Source: Tragulus kanchil
Lineage: Eukaryota > Chordata > Mammalia > Artiodactyla > Tragulidae
Direction of reading: 5' to 3'
Assembly: GCA_022376925.1 (NCBI GenBank)
Contig: JAIOJX010000028.1
Span: 107,109,931 to 107,173,930, forward strand
Length of the DNA stretch: 64,000 nt
The position numbers and the translations under genes were made by a program. Shown here in pieces: positions 1 through 12,164 of the stretch (position 1 is the stretch's first letter; each line of letters begins with the position of its first letter). The notes under the pieces are model-generated. The model saw nothing but the letters and a program-made list of their open reading frames with translations, ran no database searches and had not been told where the DNA came from.

Positions 1-1631
1 TTTCTACCGTCTTGATGCTGCTTCGCCTTTGTTCTTCGATGTGGAGTATCCTCTCCGTGATCAGATCCAACCTTCTCCTGTCAATGGTTTTTCAGGAACT
101 CGTTGCAATTCAGGCGATTTTGCAGTAGAGATGAGTGCACGTCCTTCTACGCTGCCATCTTAACTCCACCCTCCTACATTTTTATCTTATGAATGGAAGA
201 CTATACCTCTTGACCTCTGTTACCAATTTTCCCCACCCCCACCTCCAACTGTTCTCCGTTCAGGCAATCATTACTCTGTTCTCTATATCAAGGAGTTCTG
301 TTTCATTTTGCTTTCTTTGTTTTGTTTTCAAACCAGCCAAGGTGGTTAATCTTCCCAGGGCTAGATTCCATGACTGAGGTACCAATACAGGGCCTGAGCC
401 CCTCAACTGTTAGGGAGGATATCCCTGTGATATCCCTCTCCTTTCTGGGTCACCCACCACAGGTGTGGTCCTGACTAGATCACTTCTACCCTCGTGCCAG
501 ACTCCAGCATCAATTTACATTCACCAACAATGTCTTTTTTTTTCGATTTCTTGATGATGGCCATTCTGATGGGTGTGAGGTGATATCTCATTGTAGTTTT
601 GATTTGCATTTCTCTAATTATAAGTGAAGTTGAGCATCGTTTCATGTGTTTTTGGGTTATCTGTATGTCGTCGTTGGAGAGGTGTCTGTTTAGGTCCTTT
701 TCCCATTTTTTGACTGGGTTGTTCATGTTTCCAGTGCTGAGTTGTCTGAGTTGCTTGTAGACTTTGGAGATGAATTCTTTGTCTGTTGTTTCATTTGCTA
801 TGATTTTCTCCCATTCTGCAGGTTGTCTGTTCAGCTCTTTTGTAATTTCTTTTGCTGTACAAAAGATTTTAACTTTCATTAGGTCCCACGTGTTCATTTT
901 TCTTTTTAGGTCCGCTCTTCTAGTAGCCTTCCTTCCAGGGACTGCTCAAGGGCACTTCTAGTTCAAGGGGGCACTTGGACCCTACAAAGTAGGTCTGGCT
1001 CAGTCCCTTGTGGGCGTCACAGCTCCTTTCCCAGGTCTTGATCTGCAACAGGCTTTGCGCCTTAGGCCCACCGGGCCTCTCTGGCAGGTATGAGGTTTGA
1101 CTTTTAAAAGCGCGATTGCGCCCTTTCTACCGTCTTGATGCTGCTTCGCCTTTGTTCTTCGATGTGGAGTATCCTCTCCGTGATCAGATCCAACCTTCTC
1201 CTGTCAATGGTTTTTCAGGAACTCGTTGCAATTCAGGCGATTTTGCAGTAGAGATGAGTGCACGTCCTTCTACGCTGCCATCTTAACTCCACCCTCCTAC
1301 ATTTTTATCTTATGAATGGAAGACTATACCTCTTGACCTCTGTTACCAATTTTCCCCACCCCCACCTCCAACTGTTCTCCGTTCAGGCAATCATTACTCT
1401 GTTCTCTATATCAAGGAGTTCTGTTTCATTTTGCTTTCTTTGTTTTGTTTTCAAACCAGCCAAGGTGGTTAATCTTCCCAGGGCTAGATTCCATGACTGA
1501 GGTACCAATACAGGGCCTGAGCCCCTCAACTGTTAGGGAGGATATCCCTGTGATATCCCTCTCCTTTCTGGGTCACCCACCACAGGTGTGGTCCTGACTA
1601 GATCACTTCTACCCTCGTGCCAGACTCCAGC
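1..1631. repeat. Tandem duplicate block 1 (junction 508/509)
   Basis: Bases 1-508 match 1124-1631 base for base (offset 1123), then diverge at the shared end ACTCCAGC. The first copy begins outside the window, so only its last 508 bases are visible; the second copy is 509-1631. Read as an untrimmed overlap between two assembly tiles. Confidence 0.9.
509..1292 (-). mobile_element. L1 element, internally deleted (5' UTR fused to ORF2)
   Basis: The L1 5' end is at about 1292 and reads GGTGGAGTTAAGATGGCAGC on the minus strand. About 360 bases of 5' UTR, matching 40740-41099 of the long L1, run to about 925, then jump straight into late ORF2 at CTACTAGAAGAGCGG (about 905-920). The ORF2 relic (475-897 minus) shows LNRQPAEWEKIIANETTDKEF and the C-terminal [14 protein letters not shown] and [12 protein letters not shown] motifs. 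Near 534 a further deletion removes part of ORF2. The join is neither GT-AG-like nor flanked by a target duplication, so I read it as a deletion. Bases 1-169 are the previous tile's copy of the same 5' end. Confidence 0.8.
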
Positions 1632-3411
1632 TGGTTCTTTCTTTATAATATTGGTTGTAGAATAACTGTTCTGCTAGTCTTCATGCCATTCTCAGTGAAG
1701 AGTTGCTCTACATGTTGTTTGATATGGTCATGGCAGCAGGTGAGCTCAGAGTTTTCCTGTTCTAAAGATTTGATCCCATATCCCTCCTGATAAAACCTCC
1801 ACAATTTTTGTTTGTTTCACCTCATTTTCACTTCACTTGAAGCTGCATCTCTTATTCAGTTTTTTTTTTTTTTTTTTTTTCATGGAGTGTTTCGTTTTCA
1901 GCAGACAAGTCTTTCATGTCATTGGTTAAATTTATTTCTAGGTATTTTATTCTTTCTGATGCAATTGTAAATGGGTTAGTTTTAATTTCTTTTGGATAGT
2001 TCACTATTAGTATATAGAAATGCAACATATTTTTGTATATCAATTTCTTTTTTTAACATTTATTTATTTATTTTGTGGGGGGTGGGGGGGGTGGACCACT
2101 TCTGTTGGTCTTTCATTCTATTCTAGTTTCATCCATCTTTGTTCTTTGGCCGGTGTAGGCCTCCCATTGCAGTGGCCTCTGTTGTCGCAGAGCACCGGCT
2201 CTGGGCGCATATGCTCCAGAGCTCCGGCTCAGCAATTGGACACATCGGTCCAGCCGCTCCGTGGCACGTAAGATCTTCCCAGGTCAGGGATCGAACCGGC
2301 ACCTTGCACTGCAGGAACTCGTATTCAGCATTTTGCAGTAGAGATGAGTGCACGTCCTTCTACGCTGCCATCTTAACTCCACCCTCCTACATTTTTATCT
2401 TATGAATGGAAGACTATACCTCTTGACCTCTGTTACCAATTTTCCCCACCCCCACCTCCAACTGTTCTCCGTTCAGGCAATCATTACTCTGTTCTCTATA
2501 TCAAGGAGTTCTGTTTCATTTTGCTTTCTTTGTTTTGTTTTCAAACCAGCCAAGGTGGTTAATCTTCCCAGGGCTAGATTCCATGACTGAGGTACCAATA
2601 CAGGGCCTGAGCCCCTCAACTGTTAGGGAGGATATCCCTGTGATATCCCTCTCCTTTCTGGGTCACCCACCACAGGTGTGGTCCTGACTAGATCACTTCT
2701 ACCCTCGTGCCAGACTCCAGCTGGTTCTTTCTTTATAATATTGGTTGTAGAATAACTGTTCTGCTAGTCTTCATGCCATTCTCAGTGAAGAGTTGCTCTA
2801 CATGTTGTTTGATATGGTCATGGCAGCAGGTGAGCTCAGAGTTTTCCTGTTCTAAAGATTTGATCCCATATCCCTCCTGATAAAACCTCCACAATTTTTG
2901 TTTGTTTCACCTCATTTTCACTTCACTTGAAGCTGCATCTCTTATTCAGTTTTTTTTTTTTTTTTTTTTTTCATGGAGTGTTTCGTTTTCAGCAGACAAG
3001 TCTTTCATGTCATTGGTTAAATTTATTTCTAGGTATTTTATTCTTTCTGATGCAATTGTAAATGGGTTAGTTTTAATTTCTTTTGGATAGTTCACTATTA
3101 GTATATAGAAATGCAACATATTTTTGTATATCAATTTCTTTTTTTTTAACATTTATTTATTTATTTTGTGGGGGGAGGGAGGGGGGGTGGACCACTTCTG
3201 TTGGTCTTTCATTCTATTCTAGTTTCATCCATCTTTGTTCTTTGGCCGGTGTAGGCCTCCCATTGCAGTGGCCTCTGTTGTCGCAGAGCACCGGCTCTGG
3301 GCGCATATGCTCCAGAGCTCCGGCTCAGCAATTGGACACATCGGTCCAGCCGCTCCGTGGCACGTAAGATCTTCCCAGGTCAGGGATCGAACCGGCACCC
3401 CTTGCACTGCA
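1216..3411. repeat. Tandem duplicate block 2 (junction about 2312)
   Basis: First copy is 1216-2311 and second copy 2312-3411, offset about 1090. The start of the second copy is a damaged version of 1216-1250 with several bases missing. Copies differ in the T run (1860 versus 2950) and in the G-rich SINE tail (2077 versus 3169). This block overlaps block 1, so 1216-1631 is present three times in total. Confidence 0.92.
1385..1800 (-). mobile_element. Older L1 5' UTR fragment
   Basis: The stretch resembles laurasiatherian L1 5' UTR on the minus strand: a GGGTCACCCACC...GTGTGGTCCTGACTAGATC segment, a TTCTTTCTTTATA...GTTGTAGAA segment, then GCAGGTGAGCTCAGAGTTTTCC leading to the degraded 5' tip. 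The assignment rests on remembered consensus, not alignment. Bases 262-508 and about 2475-2890 are duplicate copies. The intervening 1293-1384 is unassigned. Confidence 0.5.
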
Positions 3412-3449
3412 AGGCAGTGTCCTTACCCATTGGACCACCAGGGAAGCCC
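3138..3449 (-). mobile_element. tRNA-Glu-like SINE, copy A
   Basis: Full-length copy flanked by a perfect target duplication TTGTATATCAATTT (3124-3137 and 3450-3463), so it inserted into the older L1. On the minus strand it starts GGGCTTCCCTGGTGGTCCA, which contains an A-box-like TGGTCCAATGG; the B box is GGTTCGATCCC. The body ends in a variable C-rich and AAATAAATAAAT tail. Partial copies from tile overlaps are 2048-2311 and 4486-4558. I do not know a published name for this family. Confidence 0.88.
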
Positions 3450-5569
3450 TTGTATATCAATTTTGTATCCTTCCACATTGCTGAATTTTAGTTTAAATAG
3501 TTTTTTGGTGTACTCTGTGGGGTTTCCAAAGATTTCCAAGATATACAAAGTATCTTGTCATTTGGAAATAGGGACAGTTTTGTTTTTTTCTTTACAGTCT
3601 GAATAACTTTCTTTCTAATTTGAAGATTTTTTTCCCCCAATTGCTGTGACTGGTTGTTCAATTTGTTCACGTAAGACAGTTCACAGTAGTCTCATGGTCT
3701 TCTCTTTCCTTTTTGTTTATTTGAGCTCACCCTACCTGTTTTTCATTTTGGCTTGTCCAGCTTGTTGGTCAATTTGATTTATCTTTTCAAAGAACCAGCT
3801 CTTAGTTTCCCATTGGTTTTTTTTCTCTTGCTCTTTCAGTCTCTATTCCATTTTTTCCCTACTCTGATCTTTAGTATTTCCTTCTTTCCACTAATTTTGG
3901 GCTTCATTTGTTCTTTTTGTAGTTCCTCTAGGTGTGAAATTAGACTGAGATTTTCTTGTTTCTTGAGTCAGACCTGTACTGATATACACTTTCTTTTTAG
4001 AGCCACTTTTGCTTCATCCCATCAATTTTGGTATATTATATTTTTGTTTTCATTTGTCTATCTGTATTTAAAAAATTTTTTTGATTCTTCAATGATACAT
4101 TGGTTATTGAGTAGCATATTGTTTAATCTCTACACATTTGTGATTTTTCCAGTTTTCTTCTTGTAATTGAGTTATCATTTCATACCACTGTGGTTCAGAG
4201 GTGATAGCTGATAGAATTTCAATTCTTGAAAATTTTATTGAGACTTGTTTTGTGGCCTAACATATGTTCTATGTTTTCTGGATGATCCAGTCATTGAAGT
4301 AAATGGAATGTACAAGTCCGCAACAATATTATACTGCTGTCAATGTCTCCCCTTAGGTCTTTTGACATTTGTTTTATATGTTTCGATGTGCCTATGTTGG
4401 GTGCATATGTATTTATAAATGTGATATCTTCTTGCTGGATTTACTTCTTTATCATTAGGTTTTTTTGACATTTGTTTATATGTTTCCCAGGTCAGGGATC
4501 GAACCGGCACCTTGCACTGCAAGGCAGTGTCCTTACCCATTGGACCACCAGGAAGCCCTTGTATATCAATTTTGTATCCTTCCACATTGCTGAATTTTAG
4601 TTTAAATAGTTTTTTGGTGTACTCTGTGGGGTTTCCAAAGATTTCCAAGATATACAAAGTATCTTGTCATTTGGAAATAGGGACAGTTTTGTTTTTTTCT
4701 TTACAGTCTGAATAACTTTCTTTCTAATTTGAAGATTTTTTTCCCCCAATTGCTGTGACTGGTTGTTCAATTTGTTCACGTAAGACAGTTCACAGTAGTC
4801 TCATGGTCTTCTCTTTCCTTTTTGTTTATTTGAGCTCACCCTACCTGTTTTTCATTTTGGCTTGTCCAGCTTGTTGGTCAATTTGATTTATCTTTTCAAA
4901 GAACCAGCTCTTAGTTTCCCATTGGTTTTTTTTCTCTTGCTCTTTCAGTCTCTATTCCATTTTTTCCCTACTCTGATCTTTAGTATTTCCTTCTTTCCAC
5001 TAATTTTGGGCTTCATTTGTTCTTTTTGTAGTTCCTCTAGGTGTGAAATTAGACTGAGATTTTCTTGTTTCTTGAGTCAGACCTGTACTGATATACACTT
5101 TCTTTTTAGAGCCACTTTTGCTTCATCCCATCAATTTTGGTATATTATATTTTTGTTTTCATTTGTCTATCTGTATTTAAAAAATTTTTTTGATTCTTCA
5201 ATGATACATTGGTTATTGAGTAGCATATTGTTTAATCTCTACACATTTGTGATTTTTCCAGTTTTCTTCTTGTAATTGAGTTATCATTTCATACCACTGT
5301 GGTTCAGAGGTGATAGCTGATAGAATTTCAATTCTTGAAAATTTTATTGAGACTTGTTTTGTGGCCTAACATATGTTCTATGTTTTCTGGATGATCCAGT
5401 CATTGAAGTAAATGGAATGTACAAGTCCGCAACAATATTATACTGCTGTCAATGTCTCCCCTTAGGTCTTTTGACATTTGTTTTATATGTTTCGATGTGC
5501 CTATGTTGGGTGCATATGTATTTATAAATGTGATATCTTCTTGCTGGATTTACTTCTTTATCATTAGGT
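3374..5569. repeat. Tandem duplicate block 3 (junction about 4486)
   Basis: First copy is 3374-4460 and second 4486-5569, offset about 1110. Bases 4461-4485 between them are absent from the equivalent position after 5569; they resemble a nearby stretch (4358-4382). The second copy lacks two C in the SINE head and one G in its tip. Confidence 0.92.
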
Positions 5570-7422
5570 AATATCCTTGTTTTCTAATTATAGTTTTTGT
5601 TTTAAAGTCTGTTTTGTCTAATGTGAGTATAATTAGACAAGCCTACTTTTTATTTCCATTTGCATAGAACATCTTTCTCTATCCCTTCAGTTTTCAGGCC
5701 CTATGTGTCCTTACTTCCAAAGTGAAGTCTCTTATAGGCATATAGCTGAGTCCTGTTTTTTAACCCACTCAGCCACTCTATATCTTTTGATTGCAAAATG
5801 CCCATTACCTCCTTTTTCCCTAGGAATAAAAGTGATATATTTATTTTACTACAAGGAAGGAGGATCATATTACCATATTTGTATATATTTATTGGTCATT
5901 AAGATTTTTTTCTTACTTGCCTATTTGTTTTCTTTGTCAATTTTGGATGAGATACTGAGCTTTACCTTATGGTTTTCAAATTGGTTTGTGTATTAGGGAT
6001 TTCAGCCTTCAATGTATCACATATGTTAAAATAGATTTTTTAAAAAATAGTTTTAGTTTTTTGTGGCAAATATATATCTATAACATAAAATTTGGCATAG
6101 TGGCTTCCCTGGTGGTCCAGTGGGTAAAGACACCGCCTTGCAGTACAACAGGCGCCAGTTAGATCCCTGGCCTGGGAAGATCCCAAGTGCCTGGGAGTGG
6201 CTGGACTGATGTGTCCAACTACTGAGCTGGAGCTCTGCAGTGCACGTGCCCAGAGCCAGTGCTCTGCAGCGAGATGGGAGGCCCACACAGGCCAAAGAAC
6301 AACAATGGATGAAAATAAATAGCAATTCTATATTTGACATTTTCCTCTTGTTATTGAGTTATCATTTCATACCACTGTGGTTCAGAGGTGATAGCTGATA
6401 GAATTTCAATTCTTGAAAATTTTATTGAGACTTGTTTTGTGGCCTAACATATGTTCTATGTTTTCTGGATGATCCAGTCATTGAAGTAAATGGAATGTAC
6501 AAGTCCGCAACAATATTATACTGCTGTCAATGTCTCCCCTTAGGTCTTTTGACATTTGTTTTATATGTTTCGATGTGCCTATGTTGGGTGCATATGTATT
6601 TATAAATGTGATATCTTCTTGCTGGATTTACTTCTTTATCATTAGGTAATATCCTTGTTTTCTAATTATAGTTTTTGTTTTAAAGTCTGTTTTGTCTAAT
6701 GTGAGTATAATTAGACAAGCCTACTTTTTATTTCCATTTGCATAGAACATCTTTCTCTATCCCTTCAGTTTTCAGGCCCTATGTGTCCTTACTTCCAAAG
6801 TGAAGTCTCTTATAGGCATATAGCTGAGTCCTGTTTTTTAACCCACTCAGCCACTCTATATCTTTTGATTGCAAAATGCCCATTACCTCCTTTTTCCCTA
6901 GGAATAAAAGTGATATATTTATTTTACTACAAGGAAGGAGGATCATATTACCATATTTGTATATATTTATTGGTCATTAAGATTTTTTTCTTACTTGCCT
7001 ATTTGTTTTCTTTGTCAATTTTGGATGAGATACTGAGCTTTACCTTATGGTTTTCAAATTGGTTTGTGTATTAGGGATTTCAGCCTTCAATGTATCACAT
7101 ATGTTAAAATAGATTTTTTAAAAAATAGTTTTAGTTTTTTGTGGCAAATATATATCTATAACATAAAATTTGGCATAGTGGTTTCCCCTGGTGGTCCAGT
7201 GGGTAAAGACACCGCCTTGCAGTACAACAGGCGCCAGTTAGATCCCTGGCCTGGGAAGATCCCAAGTGCCTGGGAGTGGCTGGACTGATGTGTCCAACTA
7301 CTGAGCTGGAGCTCTGCAGTGCACGTGCCCAGAGCCAGTGCTCTGCAGCGAGATGGGAGGCCCACACAGGCCAAAGAACAACAATGGATGAAAATAAATA
7401 GCAATTCTATATTTGACATTTT
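5267..7422. repeat. Tandem duplicate block 4 (junction about 6344)
   Basis: First copy is 5267-6343 and second 6344-7422, offset 1078. The sequence after TTTGACATTT differs at the two ends (6344 versus 7423), which fixes the junction. A SINE head differs by a small indel between copies (6103 versus 7181). Confidence 0.92.
7181..7400 (+). mobile_element. tRNA-Glu-like SINE, copy B
   Basis: Same family on the plus strand. Three tiles carry it: 6103-6320, 7181-7400 and 8251-8469. The B box is damaged (AGTTAGATCCC), and the tail ends AATGGATGAAAATAAATAG without the final AGTGGCC segment. I see no clean target duplication, so it is older or truncated compared with copies A and C. Confidence 0.82.
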
Positions 7423-7542
7423 GAGAAACCACCAAACTGCAGTTACTTTGTGTGCCTTAGAAATGCCACTAGCCATCTAAAAGCAGAAACTATGTGCTTC
7501 GTTAGCATAATTGGCAGGTTCATATCATTCATCTTCCTTTTT

Positions 7543-7851
7543 TAAAAAATTATTTATTTATTTATTTTGGGGGGGTGGGGAGGGGAGCAGGCGGGCTACT
7601 TCTATTGGTCTTTCATTTGTCTAGTTTCATCCATCTTTGTTCTTTGGCCGGTGTAGGCCTCCCATCGCGGTGGCGTCTGTTGTCGCAGAGCACCGGCTCT
7701 GGGCGCATGCACTCCAGAGCTCAGGCTCTGTAATTGGACACATGGGTCCAGCCGCTCCGCGGCATGTGGGATCTTCCCAGGCCAGGGATCGAACCGGCGC
7801 CCCTTGCACTGCAAGGTGGTGTCCTTACCCACTGGACCACCAGGGAAGCCC
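7543..7851 (-). mobile_element. tRNA-Glu-like SINE, copy C
   Basis: A full-length, CpG-rich copy, with TCGCGGTGGCG and CCGCTCCGCGGC intact. Target duplication TCATCTTCCTTTTT lies at 7529-7542 and 7852-7865. The B box reads GGTTCGATCCC on the minus strand. Duplicate copy at about 8608-8916 differs in the G-rich tail. Retained CpGs and a perfect target duplication mark it as recent. Confidence 0.9.
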
Positions 7852-9263
7852 TCATCTTCCTTTTTAATAGAGGAATATTTTAAGTGGAAATTAGAACAGC
7901 CTCCTCAGTCTTTTTATTGAAATGTTTGTTGAGTATATCACAATTCTATCATTACAGAGTTGTCTTGCTGAACTGTAAGCCTACATATAGGTATCGTGAG
8001 TGAACCTTGAAACTTAAAATTTAGAGGTTACTGTCCATTTATTTATTTGAATAAATTGTTTTGTCTCATGACAAAGATATACTGCATTTTATTTTTTGGT
8101 TTCATTTTGGTGAAGAATAAATATTTGAATACCAGCCTTGGTACTCAGAAGTCATGGAATATGTCTCAATGTGCCAACATAGATTTTTTAAAAAATAGTT
8201 TTAGTTTTTTGTGGCAAATATATATCTATAACATAAAATTTGGCATAGTGGCTTCCCTGGTGGTCCAGTGGGTAAAGACACCGCCTTGCAGTACAACAGG
8301 CGCCAGTTAGATCCCTGGCCTGGGAAGATCCCAAGTGCCTGGGAGTGGCTGGACTGATGTGTCCAACTACTGAGCTGGAGCTCTGCAGTGCACGTGCCCA
8401 GAGCCAGTGCTCTGCAGCGAGATGGGAGGCCCACACAGGCCAAAGAACAACAATGGATGAAAATAAATAGCAATTCTATATTTGACATTTTGAGAAACCA
8501 CCAAACTGCAGTTACTTTGTGTGCCTTAGAAATGCCACTAGCCATCTAAAAGCAGAAACTATGTGCTTCGTTAGCATAATTGGCAGGTTCATATCATTCA
8601 TCTTCCTTTTTTAAAAAATTATTTATTTATTTATTTTGGGGAGGGAAGGGAGCAGGCGGGCTACTTCTATTGGTCTTTCATTTGTCTAGTTTCATCCATC
8701 TTTGTTCTTTGGCCGGTGTAGGCCTCCCATCGCGGTGGCGTCTGTTGTCGCAGAGCACCGGCTCTGGGCGCATGCACTCCAGAGCTCAGGCTCTGTAATT
8801 GGACACATGGGTCCAGCCGCTCCGCGGCATGTGGGATCTTCCCAGGCCAGGGATCGAACCGGCGCCCCTTGCACTGCAAGGTGGTGTCCTTACCCACTGG
8901 ACCACCAGGGAAGCCCTCATCTTCCTTTTTAATAGAGGAATATTTTAAGTGGAAATTAGAACAGCCTCCTCAGTCTTTTTATTGAAATGTTTGTTGAGTA
9001 TATCACAATTCTATCATTACAGAGTTGTCTTGCTGAACTGTAAGCCTACATATAGGTATCGTGAGTGAACCTTGAAACTTAAAATTTAGAGGTTACTGTC
9101 CATTTATTTATTTGAATAAATTGTTTTGTCTCATGACAAAGATATACTGCATTTTATTTTTGGTATTGTAAGAAAGGTTTCATTTTGGTGAAGAATAAAT
9201 ATTTGAATACCAGCCTTGGTACTCAGAAGTCATGGAATATGTCTCAATGTGCCAACATAGATT

Positions 9264-9736
9264 AATCTAAAGTTGGGTCTTAAAGGCATTTCCTTATTTG
9301 CACCTGAGGATATTTTAAACAACTTTATCTTGATTGCCTAAAAATTTTGACATAGAAAAACTGAAGCCATTTTTTAATCAACCAACCTTTGAGTGTAAAT
9401 TGTTAATGTGGACCTGAAGCATTAGAAATTTTAAGTTGAAGAGAAATCTAGATCTACAACCTACTGAAGTAAAAAAAAAAGTGTTCCTTGACTTACTAAA
9501 ATATAAGATGATTCCTCAACAGTAACCCAATTTACTCTTGTCAGCATATCACATACTGGAGCTATTGGGACCAAAGACCAAATAAAAAAATTAATATCCT
9601 ACTAAAAGACTGAACATTAAGTGCACCCTGGGACACTGAGAATAAGTTTGGCTCATTTCTGTTAATATAAAGCCCAGCGAACTCAATTTACAGAAGAAGA
9701 AACTGGAGGTAATCCAATTCAGAATGACACAATATC
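9264..9736. other. Unassigned AT-rich single-copy DNA
   Basis: I see no exon, tandem repeat or recognisable transposon. It reappears at about 10396-10867 only because of block 6. Confidence 0.6.
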
Positions 9737-9945
9737 TTTTTTTTTTTTTTTAATATTTTTACAGAGTTTTGCTGTTCACAGGCATGTATGCTCCAATATT
9801 AGTAATATGCATATCCCTGGTCCCCTTCCACCTCCCAGTCCCCTTATCCTACCCTTCCAAGCTGTTGCACCAAGCCCTTGTAGGAACTGCTATTCCCGCA
9901 GCACAATGACAATAGCTACCTTTTTCACATAGTAGAACTTGTGTA
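9737..9945 (-). mobile_element. L1 3' UTR fragment with poly(A)
   Basis: A 15-base T run (9737-9751) is followed by TTTTTACAGAGTTTTGCTGTT and GCACAATGACAATAGCTACC, aligning by eye with 29940-30090 of the long L1. It is a strongly 5'-truncated insertion of about 200 bases. The duplicate is at about 10868-11078. Confidence 0.75.
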
Positions 9946-9984
9946 GTAAATAGAACATCCAATATGGTTTCAGAAGACCTGTCC

Positions 9985-10170
9985 AAGTTTGAATTCCATC
10001 TCCATCACATACTACTTATGAGACTTTAGGCAAATAACTTCACTTTTCTGAACATCACTTTCTTCCTTTTTGTAAAAGAAGGATTAAAAAAATTATTTAA
10101 CAGAATTACTGAGAAGATCAAAGAGCTTTCCACATTGGAAAGCCCTATACTAATAACTGTCAAGTGAAGG
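9985..10170 (-). repeat. MIR relic
   Basis: The order of blocks matches antisense MIR: TTTGAATTCCATCTCC, then GAGACTTTAGGCAAATAACTTCAC, a TTTGTAAAAGAAGGATTAA block, and AAAGAGCTTTCCACATTGG. Very diverged. The duplicate is at about 11118-11305. Confidence 0.55.
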
Positions 10171-11659
10171 GGATTTTGCCCTGAGAATACACCTGGCACT
10201 GTTTAGAGACATTTTTAGCTGTCAAAACTGGGAGAGGGTGAACTGACATCCACTGGGTAGAAAGCAGGGATAAGATATACTGCATTTTATTTTTGGTATT
10301 GTAAGAAAGGTTTCATTTTGGTGAAGAATAAATATTTGAATACCAGCCTTGGTACTCAGAAGTCATGGAATATGTCTCAATGTGCCAACATAGATTAATC
10401 TAAAGTTGGGTCTTAAAGGCATTTCCTTATTTGCACCTGAGGATATTTTAAACAACTTTATCTTGATTGCCTAAAAATTTTGACATAGAAAAACTGAAGC
10501 CATTTTTTAATCAACCAACCTTTGAGTGTAAATTGTTAATGTGGACCTGAAGCATTAGAAATTTTAAGTTGAAGAGAAATCTAGATCTACAACCTACTGA
10601 AGTAAAAAAAAAAGTGTTCCTTGACTTACTAAAATATAAGATGATTCCTCAACAGTAACCCAATTTACTCTTGTCAGCATATCACATACTGGAGCTATTG
10701 GGACCAAAGACCAAATAAAAAAATTAATATCCTACTAAAAGACTGAACATTAAGTGCACCCTGGGACACTGAGAATAAGTTTGGCTCATTTCTGTTAATA
10801 TAAAGCCCAGCGAACTCAATTTACAGAAGAAGAAACTGGAGGTAATCCAATTCAGAATGACACAATATCTTTTTTTTTTTTTTTAATATTTTTACAGAGT
10901 TTTGCTGTTCACAGGCATGTATGCTCCAATATTAGTAATATGCATATCCCTGGTCCCCTTCCACCTCCCAGTCCCCTTATCCTACCCTTCCAAGCTGTTG
11001 CACCAAGCCCTTGTAGGAACTGCTATTCCCGCAGCACAATGACAATAGCTACCTTTTTCACATAGTAGAACTTGTGTAGTAAATAGAACATCCAATATGG
11101 TTTCAGAAGACCTGTCCAAGTTTGAATTCCATCTCCATCACATACTACTTATGAGACTTTAGGCAAATAACTTCACTTTTCTGAACATCACTTTCTTCCT
11201 TTTTGTAAAAGAAGGATTAAAAAAATTATTTAACAGAATTACTGAGAAGATCAAAGAGCTTTCCACATTGGAAAGCCCTATACTAATAACTGTCAAGTGA
11301 AGGGGATTTTGCCCTGAGAATACACCTGGCACTGTTTAGAGACATTTTTAGCTGTCAAAACTGGGAGAGGGTGAACTACTGACATCCACTGGGTAGAAAG
11401 CAGGGATGCTGCCAAACATCCCATAATGCACAGAACAGCCCATTAGAACAAAGAATTATATAGTCTAAAACATCAGTAATCCTGAGGTTGAATAACCTTG
11501 TTCTGTATTATTACTTACTTTTGTGTAGTGAGACACCAATGCCTTTGACTTCATTGCTATATTCTCAGTCAATAGTTTAGGGTCTTACTAAGAGGTTTCT
11601 TCTTCAGTCATTCCCCAAGTAATATAACCATGATAACTGCCACTTTAACTACATAGCTT

Positions 11660-12064
11660 TACATTAAAAGATGCTCAACATTACTCATTATTAGAGAAAT
11701 GCAAAGCAAAATTACAATGAGGTAGTAGGTATTAGGACCTCACAACAGTCAGAATGGCCATGATCAAAACAACCTACAAACAATAAATGCTAAAGAGGAT
11801 ATGGAGAAAAAGGAACCCTTCTGAACTATTGGTGGGAATGTAAATTGATATGACCACTATGGAGAACAGTATGGAGATTCCTTAAAAAACTAGAAATAAA
11901 ACTATCCTATCATCCAACAATCCCACTACTGGACATATATACCTTGAGATTTCCATAATTGAAAATGATACATGTACCCTCATGTTCATAGCAGAACTGT
12001 TTACAATAGTTAGGAAATGGAAGCAACTACGTATTAACTGACAGATGAATGGATAAAGAAGATG

Positions 12065-12098
<34 letters not shown>

Positions 12099-12133
12099 CA
12101 TCTATCTATCTGTCTATCTATATATATATATAT

Positions 12134-12164
<31 letters not shown>

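Larger units (their letters stand above)
1860..5900 (-). mobile_element. Older L1 ORF2 remnant (with SINE at 3138-3449)
   Basis: Minus-strand L1 ORF2 text is visible although riddled with stops: the linker KYLEINLTNDMKDLSAEN, and at 3465-5830 the antisense of the RT, linker and endonuclease regions (for example TAGGCATATAGCTGAGTCCTG and CACTCAGCCACTCTATATCTTTTGATTG). It begins on the left with a run of about 21 T at 1860, directly abutting mid-ORF2 sequence with no 3' UTR. Tile overlaps repeat it at 2950-3137 and 4560-5569. Divergence is higher than in the L1 at 29882-41099. Confidence 0.75.
7111..9263. repeat. Tandem duplicate block 5 (junction about 8181)
   Basis: First copy is 7111-8185 and second 8181-9263, offset about 1065-1070, with AGATT shared at the junction. 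The first copy lacks about 14 bases of GGTATTGTAAGAAA present near 9162. The G-rich SINE tail differs (7568 versus 8637). Confidence 0.92.
9139..11407. repeat. Tandem duplicate block 6 (junction about 10272)
   Basis: First copy is 9139-10271 and second 10272-11407, offset about 1132. The second copy has three extra bases in GAACTACTGACATCC and otherwise looks identical. Confidence 0.92.

Noticed and set aside
135..377. Identical 80-codon frame seen three times (135, 1258, 2348), suggesting a small tandem gene family
   Set aside because: It overlaps L1 5' UTR DNA and is repeated only because of the tile overlaps.
2139..2405. Frames such as MFFGRCRPPIAVASVVAEHRLWAHMLQSS found on both strands in many places
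   Set aside because: They are translations of the tRNA-derived SINE body, not conserved proteins.
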